24,084 nucleotides of DNA from Ottowia sp. (lineage in GTDB: Bacteria > Pseudomonadota > Gammaproteobacteria > Burkholderiales > Burkholderiaceae_C): NCBI GenBank assembly GCA_023228705.1, contig JALOAS010000044.1, positions 1 to 24,084 on the forward strand, given 5' to 3'. A model generated the notes under the pieces. The model was given only the letters and a program-made list of their open reading frames with translations. It had not been told where the DNA came from and searched no databases. Made by a program: the position numbers and the translations under genes. This document shows, piece after piece, positions 7,825 to 15,060 of this stretch (the stretch's first letter is position 1; the number at the start of each line of letters is the position of its first letter).

Positions 7825-8457
7825 ATGATTCAAATTGGCATTGTCGACGACCACGCGATCGTGCGCACCGGCCTGCGGGAGTTTTTTTCAGAACACGTGG
7901 ACTTGCGCGTGGCCGGGGAGGCGGGCAGCGCTGCGGACGCCATTGCGCTGGTGCGCAACACCGAGCTGGACGTGCTGCTGCTGGATCTTTCCATGCCGGG
8001 GCAAAGCGGGCTGGACGCGCTGGCCATGATCCGCGCCAAGGCGCCCGATGTGGCCATCCTGGTGCTCTCGGCGTACCCCGAGGAGCATTACGCAATCAAC
8101 CTCATGCGGCGCGGTGCCAGCGGTTACCTGAACAAGGAGTGCGACCCGCAGGATATCGTCAAGGCCATCCGCACGGTGGCGCGCGGCCGGCGCTACGTCT
8201 CGCCGGCGGTGGCCGAGCTGCTGGCGCAGCAGCTCGGGCAGGGCGACAGCGGCCCGGTGCATGAACAGCTCTCCGAGCGCGAGTTCCAGGTGTTCCTGGG
8301 CCTGGCGCGCGGGCAGACCGTGGGCGAGGTCGCCGACGCGCTGTCGCTGTCGGTCAAGACCATCAGCACCTACCGCACCCGGCTCATGGAGAAAATGGGC
8401 CTGAACTCCAACAGCGACCTGACCTACTACGCGCTGAAGAACGGGCTCATCGATTGA
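7825..8457 (+). CDS. NarL/FixJ-family response regulator
   Basis: Two-domain DNA-binding regulator of 210 residues. Receiver domain 1-120 with acidic pocket D8-D9, phosphorylated Asp54 (LLLDLSMPG), switch Ser82 and Lys104. Helix-turn-helix of the LuxR type at about 145-205: LSEREFQVFLGLARGQT and SVKTISTYRTRLMEKMGL. ATG at 7825 is chosen because it begins MIQIGIVDDHA, the exact start of a receiver domain, and has a GGAAG ribosome site; an in-frame start at 7732 is rejected. It is transcribed divergently from the kinase gene and is its probable partner. Target genes are unknown; the stress cluster beside the kinase is one possibility, by inference only. Confidence 0.93.
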   Translation: MIQIGIVDDHAIVRTGLREFFSEHVDLRVAGEAGSAADAIALVRNTELDVLLLDLSMPGQSGLDALAMIRAKAPDVAILVLSAYPEEHYAINLMRRGASGYLNKECDPQDIVKAIRTVARGRRYVSPAVAELLAQQLGQGDSGPVHEQLSEREFQVFLGLARGQTVGEVADALSLSVKTISTYRTRLMEKMGLNSNSDLTYYALKNGLID

Positions 8458-8464
8458 CGGCGTC

Positions 8465-8480
8465 CAGCCCTTGCGGGCTG
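8465..8480. terminator. Possible weak terminator hairpin between convergent regulators
   Basis: A 6-bp perfect stem (CAGCCC / GGGCTG) with a TTGC loop lies in the 29-bp gap between two convergent genes. There is no T tract on either side, so it may only be a weak or rho-assisted stop. Confidence 0.3.
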
Positions 8481-8486
8481 CCTGCG

Positions 8487-8885
8487 TCATGCCGCATCCG
8501 AGGCAAGTTCCAGGCAAAAGTCGATCAGCTCGTCGATGTCGGTGGACTTGTCAAAGACGGCGTCTGCGCCCAGCGCCTGGCAGCGTTGCCTGACTTCGGG
8601 CGTGGCGTAGTTGCTCAGCACCACGATCTTTTGCTCGGGCGGGCGCTGCTGGCACGCCATGAGCACGCCAAAGCCGCTGCCCTGAATCAGAAAGAGGTCA
8701 ACGATGGCCAGGTCCCACGCGTCGGCGTTCTCGAGCAGCCACTTGCTGCCCGGCTGCTCGCGCTCGGCGAAGCCGACCGGCGTGATGCCGACCAGCTCGT
8801 CCAGCGTGGCCAGCAGGTTCTCGCGTATGGTTGCGTTGTCCTCCACCAGGTAGGTGCGCAAGCGGGCGGACTGTAAGGCTGCCAT
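8487..8885 (-). CDS. Stand-alone receiver-domain response regulator
   Basis: Protein of 132 residues consisting of a single CheY-like receiver with no output domain. Visible: acidic pair E15-D16 (YLVEDN), phosphorylated Asp63 (LAIVDLFL), switch Ser91 (VVLSNYA) and Lys113 (VFDKSTD). The ATG at 8885 places the first beta-strand correctly; the frame is open to 8966, but that extension adds no domain. The ribosome site is weak. Convergent with the NarL-type regulator, it could be a phosphate sink, a connector, or another partner of the CHASE3 kinase. That partnership is inferred from position only. Confidence 0.87.
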   Translation of the reverse strand: MAALQSARLRTYLVEDNATIRENLLATLDELVGITPVGFAEREQPGSKWLLENADAWDLAIVDLFLIQGSGFGVLMACQQRPPEQKIVVLSNYATPEVRQRCQALGADAVFDKSTDIDELIDFCLELASDAA

Positions 8886-9053
8886 GAAATCCGTTGTAAA
8901 GTGAGGCTGCACAGACAGGCTCAATGACTGGGCGTGCAGAAACGGAGGCAGTATCGCATGCTGCAACCACCGCGCTTGTAGGACAACAGCGCATTTGTGA
9001 CAACTCTGTTACGGCTGGGCGCCGTCGCCGCTGGCACGGCGCGCCGGTCCCGC

Positions 9054-9620
9054 CTACGCCCTGGGCAGCGTCACGCCCTGCTGGCCCTGGTATTTGCCGC
9101 CGCGGTCCTTGTAGCTGACCTCGCAGACTTCGTCGCTCTCAAAGAACAGCACCTGCGCGCAGCCCTCGCCAGCGTAGATCTTGGCCGGCAGCGGCGTCGT
9201 GTTGGAGAATTCCAGCGTCACGTAGCCTTCCCATTCGGGCTCGAAAGGCGTGACGTTGACGATGATGCCGCAGCGGGCGTAGGTGCTCTTGCCCAGGCAG
9301 ATGGTGAGCACGTTGCGCGGGATGCGGAAATACTCCAGCGTGCGCGCCAGCGCAAAGCTGTTGGGCGGGATGATGCAGACGTCGCCATGGAAGTCGACAA
9401 AGCTCTTCTCGTCGAAGTTCTTGGGATCGACCACCGTTGAGTGGATGTTGGTGAAGATCTTGAATTCCGGCGCGCAGCGGATGTCGTAGCCATAGCTGGA
9501 CGTGCCGTAGCTGATGATCCTGCGGCCATCGATCTCACGGACCTGGCCAGGCTCGAACGGTTCGATCATGCCGTGGTCGCGCGCCATTTGGCGGATCCAG
9601 CGGTCGCTCTTGATGCTCAT
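9054..9620 (-). CDS. dcd: dCTP deaminase
   Basis: Converts dCTP to dUTP and ammonia, feeding dTMP synthesis; cytoplasmic homotrimer. The 188-residue length is that of typical bacterial Dcd. Start MSIKSDRWIRQMARDHGMI and the nucleotide site GKSTYARCG (110-118) are characteristic, as is EPEWEGYVTLEFSN, where Glu137 corresponds to the catalytic Glu. The ATG at 9620 gives the family N-terminus; the frame open to 9701 is not supported. The ribosome site is weak (GCAAG). An unusual palindrome-bounded, hairpin-rich leader lies just upstream (9649-9766), between this gene and the BCCT gene on the same strand. Confidence 0.96.
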   Translation of the reverse strand: MSIKSDRWIRQMARDHGMIEPFEPGQVREIDGRRIISYGTSSYGYDIRCAPEFKIFTNIHSTVVDPKNFDEKSFVDFHGDVCIIPPNSFALARTLEYFRIPRNVLTICLGKSTYARCGIIVNVTPFEPEWEGYVTLEFSNTTPLPAKIYAGEGCAQVLFFESDEVCEVSYKDRGGKYQGQQGVTLPRA

Positions 9621-9648
9621 GTCTTGCTGCGGTGTGGGTTGGAAACAC

Positions 9649-9766
9649 ATGACGGATGACGTCGCCGCTTGGCGGCACCATGACTGCGGCTGCACCCCCA
9701 TGATTCATCGTGGCCGCCCTGGCGGCCATCATGCAACGGCCCGCGTGGGCCGGGGTCATCCGTCAT
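9649..9766. repeat. Palindrome-bounded multi-hairpin element between BCCT gene and dcd
   Basis: A perfect 12-bp inverted repeat (ATGACGGATGAC at 9649-9660, its complement at 9755-9766) encloses 94 bp containing three further hairpins: GCCGC/GCGGC at 9664-9676, GGCCGCC/GGCGGCC at 9712-9727, and CGGCCC/GGGCCG at 9737-9752. The whole could fold as a closed multi-branch structure in RNA or extruded DNA. It could be a REP/BIME-like repeat, a 3'-end stabiliser for the BCCT mRNA, or a dcd leader. No T tract is present, so it is not a classical terminator. Confidence 0.65.
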
Positions 9767-9774
9767 TGCAGACG

Positions 9775-11850
9775 TTATTGTGCCTTGCCGCCGCCGGCTG
9801 GCCGCTGGCGCCGGCGTGCATCGCGCCGGGTGCGGCCGGTGGCCGTGGCTTCGTCGCCAGATGCGGTGAGGTCCGGCCGCCGCGGCCCCCTGGGCTGGAT
9901 GCGCCCGGGGGACAGCGTGCGGCGTATGTCTTCTGCGCTCACGATCTCACCTTCTTCGGCCGCGTTCACATACCAGGCGACAAGCGCCGGGTCGTCGCTG
10001 TCCATCCAGCCGCCGGCGCCTTCGTCCTTGGCCACGCGGCTGGAGCCAAACACGAAGTCATCGCCAAAATCGGCAATGCCAAGGCGCACGCCCTGCGCGA
10101 TGGCCGCGCGCGCGTACTTGCGCCGCAGCAGGTAGGGATCGGTGTACAGGTCCTTGGACCAGGCGGCCATCATGCCGATGAGCACAAAGGCAAAGGGCAG
10201 CGCCGTGACCACCATGATGGACTGCAGCCCCGACAGCGCGTTCTCGCCGCCGGCCAGCAGCAGCGAGATGGAGGTGAGCCCCAGCAGCAAGCCCCAGGTG
10301 ATGGTGACGCCTATGGACGGCTCGGGCTGGCCGCGCTGCGTCATCGAGCTCATGACGATGGACGCCGAGTCTGCCGAGGTGACAAAGAACACGAGGATGG
10401 AGAACATCGCCAGGTACGGCGTGATCGCGGACAGCGGCAGGTTGCGCAGCACGCTGAAGAGCAGCGCCTCGGGCGCCTGCGCGGCGCTCACGCCCATGTC
10501 GTGCATGGTCATGTACATGGACGTGCCGCCAAAGATGACGAACCAGGTGATGCAGACCATGGCCGGGACGAGCACCACCACGGTGACGAATTCGCGCAGC
10601 GTGCGGCCGCGCGAGATCTTGGCGATGAACAGGCCGACAAAGGGCGCCCAGGTGATCCACCAGGCCCAGTAGTATGTGGTCCACGCGGCCATGAACCGGG
10701 CCGTGGCTTCCCCCTCGTTGGCGTTGCGCACCAGCATGGTTCCCAGCTCCTTGAAGAACGAGAGGATGGCGGCCGGATAAAAGTTGAAGAGGTAGAGCGT
10801 GGGACCGGTGACCAGCACCAGCAGCGCGAGCAGGCCGGTGACGACCATGTTGGTATTGGACAGCACGCGTATGCCGCGCGCCACGCCCGATATGGCCGAG
10901 ATGATGAAGGCGCCGGTGAGCACGGCCATCGTGGCCACGATGAAGAGCCTGCCCAGGTGCCCGATGCCGGTCACCACCTCGGTGCCTGCGGCGATCTGCA
11001 GCGCGCCTATGCCCAGCGAGATGGCGGTGCCAAACAGCGTGACGATGATGGCAAAGATGTCGATGATCGAGCCTGCCGGGCCGTTGACGCGTTCGCCCAG
11101 CAAGGGCTCGAAAATCGCCGAGATCAGCGGCGCCCGGCCGCGGCGGTACGCGTTGTAGGCAATGGCGCCGCCGACCATGGCGTAGAACGCCCAGGCAATC
11201 GGGCCCCAGTGCAGCGCCGTTTGCGCCAGGGCGATCTGCGAGGCCGCGACCGTCCCGGCGGCCACGTCAAAACCGGGAGGCGGGTTGGCAAAGTAGGTCA
11301 GCGGCTCGTAGGGGCCGTAAAACAGCAGCCCGATGCCCATGCCGGCGGAAAACAGCATGGCGACCCAGGAAAAAGTGGAGAATTCCGGCGCCTCGTCGTC
11401 GGCGCCCAGGCGCACGCCACCGGCCGGGCCGTAGCCCAGCACCATCATGAAGCCAAAGACGGCCAGCGCAAGCACGCCAAACAGCCAGCCAAAGTGCACG
11501 ATCACCCAGTCCAGCGAGACGTTGCCGACCAACGTGATGCCGTCCGGTGCCACGATGGCCCAGGCGATGACGCCCAGGATGAACAGGCCGGAGACGGCAA
11601 AGACGGCACGGTTGGTGCTGAACGCGTAGTGCGTGCGCTCAACGCCTATGCCCGGGATCAGCGCCGGGTGCACCGTGCTTGGCCTGGGTGGCGGCTGGAA
11701 CACGCGCTCGGCCACGCGCCGCGCCGATTCCCGTGCGCGCAGGGGCGCGGCTGGCTCGCCGCTGCCGGGTGGCGTGGAGGCGGGGCGGGGCGTGGCGCCA
11801 GTCGGTGCCGGACGCCCCTGGCCCGGGACGTCGGGGTCTTGTGTGGCCAT
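9775..11850 (-). CDS. BCCT-family (betaine/choline/carnitine) transporter
   Basis: Inner-membrane secondary transporter of 691 residues with about 12 membrane helices; imports trimethylammonium compounds such as glycine betaine or choline, usually for osmoprotection. Family signatures: GMGIGLLFYGPYEPL near the first third, and the tryptophan-rich WAWWITWAPFVGLFIAKISR, which carries substrate-binding Trp residues. The N-terminus (about 1-65) is a proline-rich cytosolic extension and the C-terminus (about 590-691) is long, charged and arginine-rich, so the protein is longer than a minimal BCCT core. ATG at 11850 is preferred over a GTG at 11937 because a plausible promoter lies between them. 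The ribosome site is weak. The exact substrate is not deducible. Confidence 0.92.
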   Translation of the reverse strand: MATQDPDVPGQGRPAPTGATPRPASTPPGSGEPAAPLRARESARRVAERVFQPPPRPSTVHPALIPGIGVERTHYAFSTNRAVFAVSGLFILGVIAWAIVAPDGITLVGNVSLDWVIVHFGWLFGVLALAVFGFMMVLGYGPAGGVRLGADDEAPEFSTFSWVAMLFSAGMGIGLLFYGPYEPLTYFANPPPGFDVAAGTVAASQIALAQTALHWGPIAWAFYAMVGGAIAYNAYRRGRAPLISAIFEPLLGERVNGPAGSIIDIFAIIVTLFGTAISLGIGALQIAAGTEVVTGIGHLGRLFIVATMAVLTGAFIISAISGVARGIRVLSNTNMVVTGLLALLVLVTGPTLYLFNFYPAAILSFFKELGTMLVRNANEGEATARFMAAWTTYYWAWWITWAPFVGLFIAKISRGRTLREFVTVVVLVPAMVCITWFVIFGGTSMYMTMHDMGVSAAQAPEALLFSVLRNLPLSAITPYLAMFSILVFFVTSADSASIVMSSMTQRGQPEPSIGVTITWGLLLGLTSISLLLAGGENALSGLQSIMVVTALPFAFVLIGMMAAWSKDLYTDPYLLRRKYARAAIAQGVRLGIADFGDDFVFGSSRVAKDEGAGGWMDSDDPALVAWYVNAAEEGEIVSAEDIRRTLSPGRIQPRGPRRPDLTASGDEATATGRTRRDARRRQRPAGGGKAQ

Positions 11851-11901
11851 GTTGAACCTAGAATCCGCAGTTGACCGCTTATTTTCTTCGGCAGCTATTT
11901 T

Positions 11902-11930
11902 GTTATTGCTCGAATTTTTGCGTTTTTCAA
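11902..11930 (-). promoter_or_regulatory. Candidate sigma-70 promoter for BCCT gene
   Basis: On the minus strand TTGAAA (5 of 6 to the -35 consensus, at 11925-11930) is followed after 17 bp by AATAAC (4 of 6 to the -10 consensus, at 11902-11907). It lies in an AT-rich island in otherwise GC-rich DNA, about 50 bp upstream of the ATG at 11850. It supports that start over the GTG at 11937. Confidence 0.45.
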
Positions 11931-11955
11931 TGAACACCCATCAGGTGAAGACGCC

Positions 11956-12074
11956 ATGCGCCTGATCGCACAGCACTGGACGCGCCATGCTGCGTTGCTC
12001 CGCCTTGCAGACAGCAAGTCTGCGGCGTTGTCGCGTCTTGCCTGACACGCCCTTCGCAGCACGCTCAGGCGCAT
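11956..12074. repeat. 119-bp imperfect palindrome, REP/MITE-like
   Basis: Bounded by a 13-bp inverted repeat (ATGCGCCTGATCG at 11956-11968; CGCTCAGGCGCAT at 12062-12074; 12 of 13 paired). The centre has its own hairpin at 12001-12027: stem GCAGAC/GTCTGC around AGCAA, extended by CGCC/GGCG. It looks like a non-coding extragenic palindromic element or a small non-autonomous insertion. No clear target duplication is visible. Copy number elsewhere cannot be judged from this window. Confidence 0.55.
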
Positions 12075-12252
12075 CCAACCGCGGAATCTAGGTTGATTGG
12101 TTTTCTGGGCAGCCGGCACGCGTGGCGAGCTTGAACGCCACAGTCTACAGGGTGCAGGTGGCGCTGCGGCAGGCGGCCGGGTTGCGCGGCCTGCGGATGC
12201 GCCCATGCGCGGGCCGGCCCGGGCCATGCCCTTCAGCCAGTGGCGCCGGCCT

Positions 12253-12987
12253 TCACGTGGCGGCCTGCTCGAAGCAGGCCTGCAGGCGTTCGTGCCATGC
12301 GCGCTTGGCCGGCTCGCTGGCAAAGCTCGCCGCGATGCTGTTGGCGGCCAACTGCCAGGCTGCTTGCGCGTCCAGGCCGGTGGCCGCAAAGGTGGCCAGG
12401 AAGTTGTCGTTGACGTAGCCGCCAAAGTAGGCCGGATCGTCGCTGTTGATGGTTGCGCGCAGACCGCTGGCCAGCAGCTGCGGCAGGTTGTGCTGTACCA
12501 GGTCGGGGAAGACCCGCAGCTTGACGTTGGACAGCGGGCAGACCGTGAGCGGGACCTGCTCGGCGGCCAGCCGGGCCATGAGCTGGCTGTCGGTGGTTGC
12601 CTGCACGCCGTGGTCTATGCGCTCAACGCGCAGCAGGTCCAGCGCCTGCCAGATGTAGCTGGCCGGTCCTTCTTCGCCGGCGTGGGCGACCAGGCGGTAG
12701 CCCAGCTCGCGGCAGCGCGCAAAGACGCGTGCAAATTTCTCCGGCGGGTGACCCAGCTCGCTGGAATCCAGCCCGACGGCGATGAAGTCATCGCCAAACG
12801 GCAGCGCCTGCTCCAGCGTCTCGAATGCGTCGCGCTCGCTCAGGTGGCGCAGGAACGAAAGGATGAGCGCCGCCGAGACGCCCAGCTGCTCCTTGGCGTC
12901 GGCGCAGGCGCGGCGCAGCCCGGAGATCACCGTCTCCATGGAGACGCCGCGTGCGGTATGCGTTTGCGGATCAAAGAAGATCTCGGC
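12253..12987 (-). pseudogene. Adenine/adenosine deaminase, C-terminal fragment (disrupted by intron)
   Basis: The 3' part (244 codons) of a metal-dependent purine deaminase; with the 104-codon N-terminal fragment at 15061-15372 it makes a 348-residue protein, the normal length. The fragment begins AEIFFDPQTHTARG and includes LPFGDDFIAVGLDSSELGHP, VAHAGEEGP (active-site His/Glu), ERIDHGV and NSDDPAYFGGYV (metal-ligand Asp). The set of motifs resembles the type 2 adenine deaminases of Pseudomonas (Ade-like members of the Add family) more than classical adenosine deaminase. The coding sequence is interrupted by a group II intron on the opposite strand. The open frame continues into antisense intron sequence up to 13212, which would give a chimeric product lacking the N-terminal HxH metal site, so function is probably lost. 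Confidence 0.88.
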
Positions 12988-13575
12988 ATGGTGCGTCGTG
13001 ACGTCAAGCAAGGACCGAGCCCCGAAGGGGTAGGGATGAGCTTGGCTTGCTGCGCCACTCCTGCGGGTGAGAGTCCCGTCCCGGTAGGCGTCGGTGCGCC
13101 GGGTAGCAGGCCCCAGGTATTGGAGGGAGACCTCCATGCCCGAGCGGGGCGTCAAAAGCCCGTGAGGCGGCGCGAGCCGCGCAGCGGGGAGCAAGCACGC
13201 GGGCCGCAACATGAAGTGAAGCCTGCAGCCTCGACAGATTTACAACCCGCAGGCCGAGCCGCTCATGTCACGGCGAAGGCAACACCACTGGCGCAAGAAC
13301 CGAAGCGCGCCGGGGGCTGTGGTGGGGTAGGGGGCGCAGCACGTGTGCAAGGAGTGGTGTGGAACACGAGAGGCCCGTCTGCGCGGCCCGAGTCGGGGCA
13401 AGCGCGCTCGTATAAGCCCAAGGCGAAATCGAGGCGTGCGCAGCGGGAGTCCGAGGGGATCGTAGTACCGCTGGGCCGGGCGCAAGCCGGGCCCGCGAAG
13501 GCCGTGCGGCATAACGCGGCTGGAGGGAAGGGTCCCTGCGGTGGTCATGCTGAGATAGCGGGTAAGCGCGAGGGA

Positions 13576-14943
13576 ATGGCCGGCCAGACCGGACCTAACG
13601 ACCCCGGCGGTGATGAGCCGCGCGACAAAGTGCGACAACTGCAAAGGCAGCTTTGGGCCGCAGCCAAGCGGGCGCCGGGGAGGCGCTTTCACGCGTTGTA
13701 CGACCAGATGTGCAGGGCTGACATCCTGCACGAGGCGTGGAGGCGAGTGCGCCGCAACAAAGGCGCAGCGGGAGTCGATCGAGTGACGATCGATGCAGTC
13801 CAGCAGTACGGTGTGCAGCGCTTCTTGCAGGAGCTGGGCGAGGTGCTGCGTGCGGGCGAGTACGGTGCGCAGGTTGTACGGCGCGCCTACATACCGAAGA
13901 CGGACGGGGCAAAGCGGCCCTTGGGTATCCCCACGGTACGCGACCGGGTGGTGCAGATGGCGGCCAAGCTGGTGCTGGAGCCGGTGTTCGAGGCGGACTT
14001 TGGTCCGTGCTCATACGGGTTCAGGCCCCGGCGCAGTGCGCAGATGGCGCTGGAGCGGCTCAGGCAACTGGGCAACGCTGGCGCAGATCACGTGCTCGAT
14101 GCCGACATTGAGAACTACTTTGGAAGCATCAAACACGACAAGCTGCTCACGCTGGTGGGTCAGCGGGTCAGTGATCGCAGGGTGCTCAAGCTGGTGCGGC
14201 TGTGGCTGCAGGCGGGGGTGATGCAAGACGGGGTGGTGAGACACCCGACGGCGGGAACGCCTCAGGGTGGTGTGATATCGCCGCTGCTGTCCAACATCTA
14301 CCTGCATGTGCTGGATCGGGTGTGGGCGAGACACTGCGCACATCTGGGAGAGTTGGTGCGGTATGCGGACGACTTCGTGGTGATGTGCCCAACGGCACAG
14401 GCCTGCGAGCAGGCGCAAAGGCGCATCGAGCACGTGCTCGGTAGGCTGGAGCTCAAGCTGCATCCACTGAAGACGCGGCGGGTGGTGTTGACCGAAGGCC
14501 GGGAGGGTTTCGACTTTCTGGGCTGTCACATGCACAAGCGCATGAGCGGGCGGCTGTGGCAGCAAAAGGGCCTGAGGCGGTACTACCTGCAGCGCTGGCC
14601 GAGCGCCAAGGCGATGAATCGGATACGCGAGCGGGTCAGGCAACTGACACCCAGATGGCGCTGTCATGAGGATGTTCGAAGCGTGATTGCCCAGATCAAT
14701 CCTGTGCTGCGTGGCTGGGGGCAGTACTTCGGTACGGGCAACGCGGCGAACCACTTCATCGATGTGGATGGGTACGTGCACAGGCGACTCAAGAGCCTGC
14801 GGGTCAAGCGCGCGGGGCGCAACCTGAAGGCAGGCCGGGCACAGCACTGGGACCGTGAGTACTTCGAAAGCTTTGGATTACATCGCCTGCGCGGGACGAT
14901 CCGCTACCCGGGCAAACCTCCAGGAAACAGGAGGGCCGCGTAA
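13576..14943 (+). CDS. ltrA: Group II intron-encoded reverse transcriptase/maturase
   Basis: Protein of 455 residues that assists intron splicing and retrohoming. RT blocks are in order: NKGAAGVDRVTID (61-73), IPKTDGAKRPLGIPTVRDRVVQ near 106-127, CSYGFRPRRSA (145-155), catalytic D176 in LDADIENYF, TPQGGVISPLLSNIYL (228-243), and YADD (263-266). The maturase domain X follows, with a GWGQYFGTGN-type motif at 380-389 and a C-terminal GLHRLRGTIRYPG. There is no HNH endonuclease domain after it, so mobility would rely on an endonuclease-independent route. The catalytic residues look intact, so it may be functional. ATG at 13576 is chosen because it begins MAGQTGPND just upstream of the conserved KVRQLQRQLWAAAKR. 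The AGGGA motif before it is very close, and the frame is open far upstream without coding character. Confidence 0.92.
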   Translation: MAGQTGPNDPGGDEPRDKVRQLQRQLWAAAKRAPGRRFHALYDQMCRADILHEAWRRVRRNKGAAGVDRVTIDAVQQYGVQRFLQELGEVLRAGEYGAQVVRRAYIPKTDGAKRPLGIPTVRDRVVQMAAKLVLEPVFEADFGPCSYGFRPRRSAQMALERLRQLGNAGADHVLDADIENYFGSIKHDKLLTLVGQRVSDRRVLKLVRLWLQAGVMQDGVVRHPTAGTPQGGVISPLLSNIYLHVLDRVWARHCAHLGELVRYADDFVVMCPTAQACEQAQRRIEHVLGRLELKLHPLKTRRVVLTEGREGFDFLGCHMHKRMSGRLWQQKGLRRYYLQRWPSAKAMNRIRERVRQLTPRWRCHEDVRSVIAQINPVLRGWGQYFGTGNAANHFIDVDGYVHRRLKSLRVKRAGRNLKAGRAQHWDREYFESFGLHRLRGTIRYPGKPPGNRRAA

Positions 14944-14969
14944 TGCTGCGAGCCGACAGACCACTGGTA

Positions 14970-15053
14970 AGCCGTGTGCGGGAAATCCGCATGCACGGTT
15001 TGAAAGGGGGCGTTGGCTCTTTAACTGGCCTTCGGGCCATATGAGGACCAACG
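14970..15053 (+). ncRNA. Group II intron domains V and VI
   Basis: Domain V at about 14970-15001: AGCCGTGTGCGG, a GAAA tetraloop, then TCCGCATGCACGGTTT. The AGC catalytic triad is at the 5' base and the stem has the usual two-nucleotide bulge region. Domain VI at about 15011-15053: outer stem CGTTGG/CCAACG, an upper stem TGGCC/GGCCA closed by a TTCG loop, and a bulged A near 15047 as candidate branch point. These are the ribozyme core elements that identify the element as a group II intron. Confidence 0.85.
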
Positions 15054-15060
15054 TCTACCA

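Larger units (their letters stand above)
11853..12096. repeat. Outer inverted repeat pair flanking BCCT promoter region
   Basis: A 21-bp arm at 11853-11873 and an inverted copy at 12076-12096 match at 18 of 21 positions (right arm core GCGGAATCTAGGTTGA). The left arm overlaps the presumed ribosome site and 5' leader of the BCCT gene. The right arm directly abuts the inner inverted repeat ending at 12074. Confidence 0.6.
11851..12252. other. Gene-free interval upstream of BCCT gene
   Basis: This 402-bp stretch holds no credible gene. It contains the candidate BCCT promoter in a markedly AT-rich block (about 11868-11940), a nested inverted-repeat element (11853-12096), and then plain GC-rich sequence up to the 3' end of the broken deaminase gene at 12253. 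No terminator with a T tract was found for the deaminase fragment. Confidence 0.7.

Noticed and set aside
9514..11874. 786-codon plus-strand open frame rich in H, G, D and Q
   Set aside because: Antisense to dcd and the BCCT transporter; no domain pattern, and composition is that of a codon-position shadow.
11851..11937. Upstream GTG start for the BCCT gene
   Set aside because: The added residues are unlike the family and would cover a plausible -35/-10 promoter; no ribosome site precedes the GTG.
12097..13575. Long in-frame extension upstream of the intron reverse transcriptase
   Set aside because: It crosses the intron boundary and is antisense to the deaminase; conserved RT protein sequence begins only after 13576.
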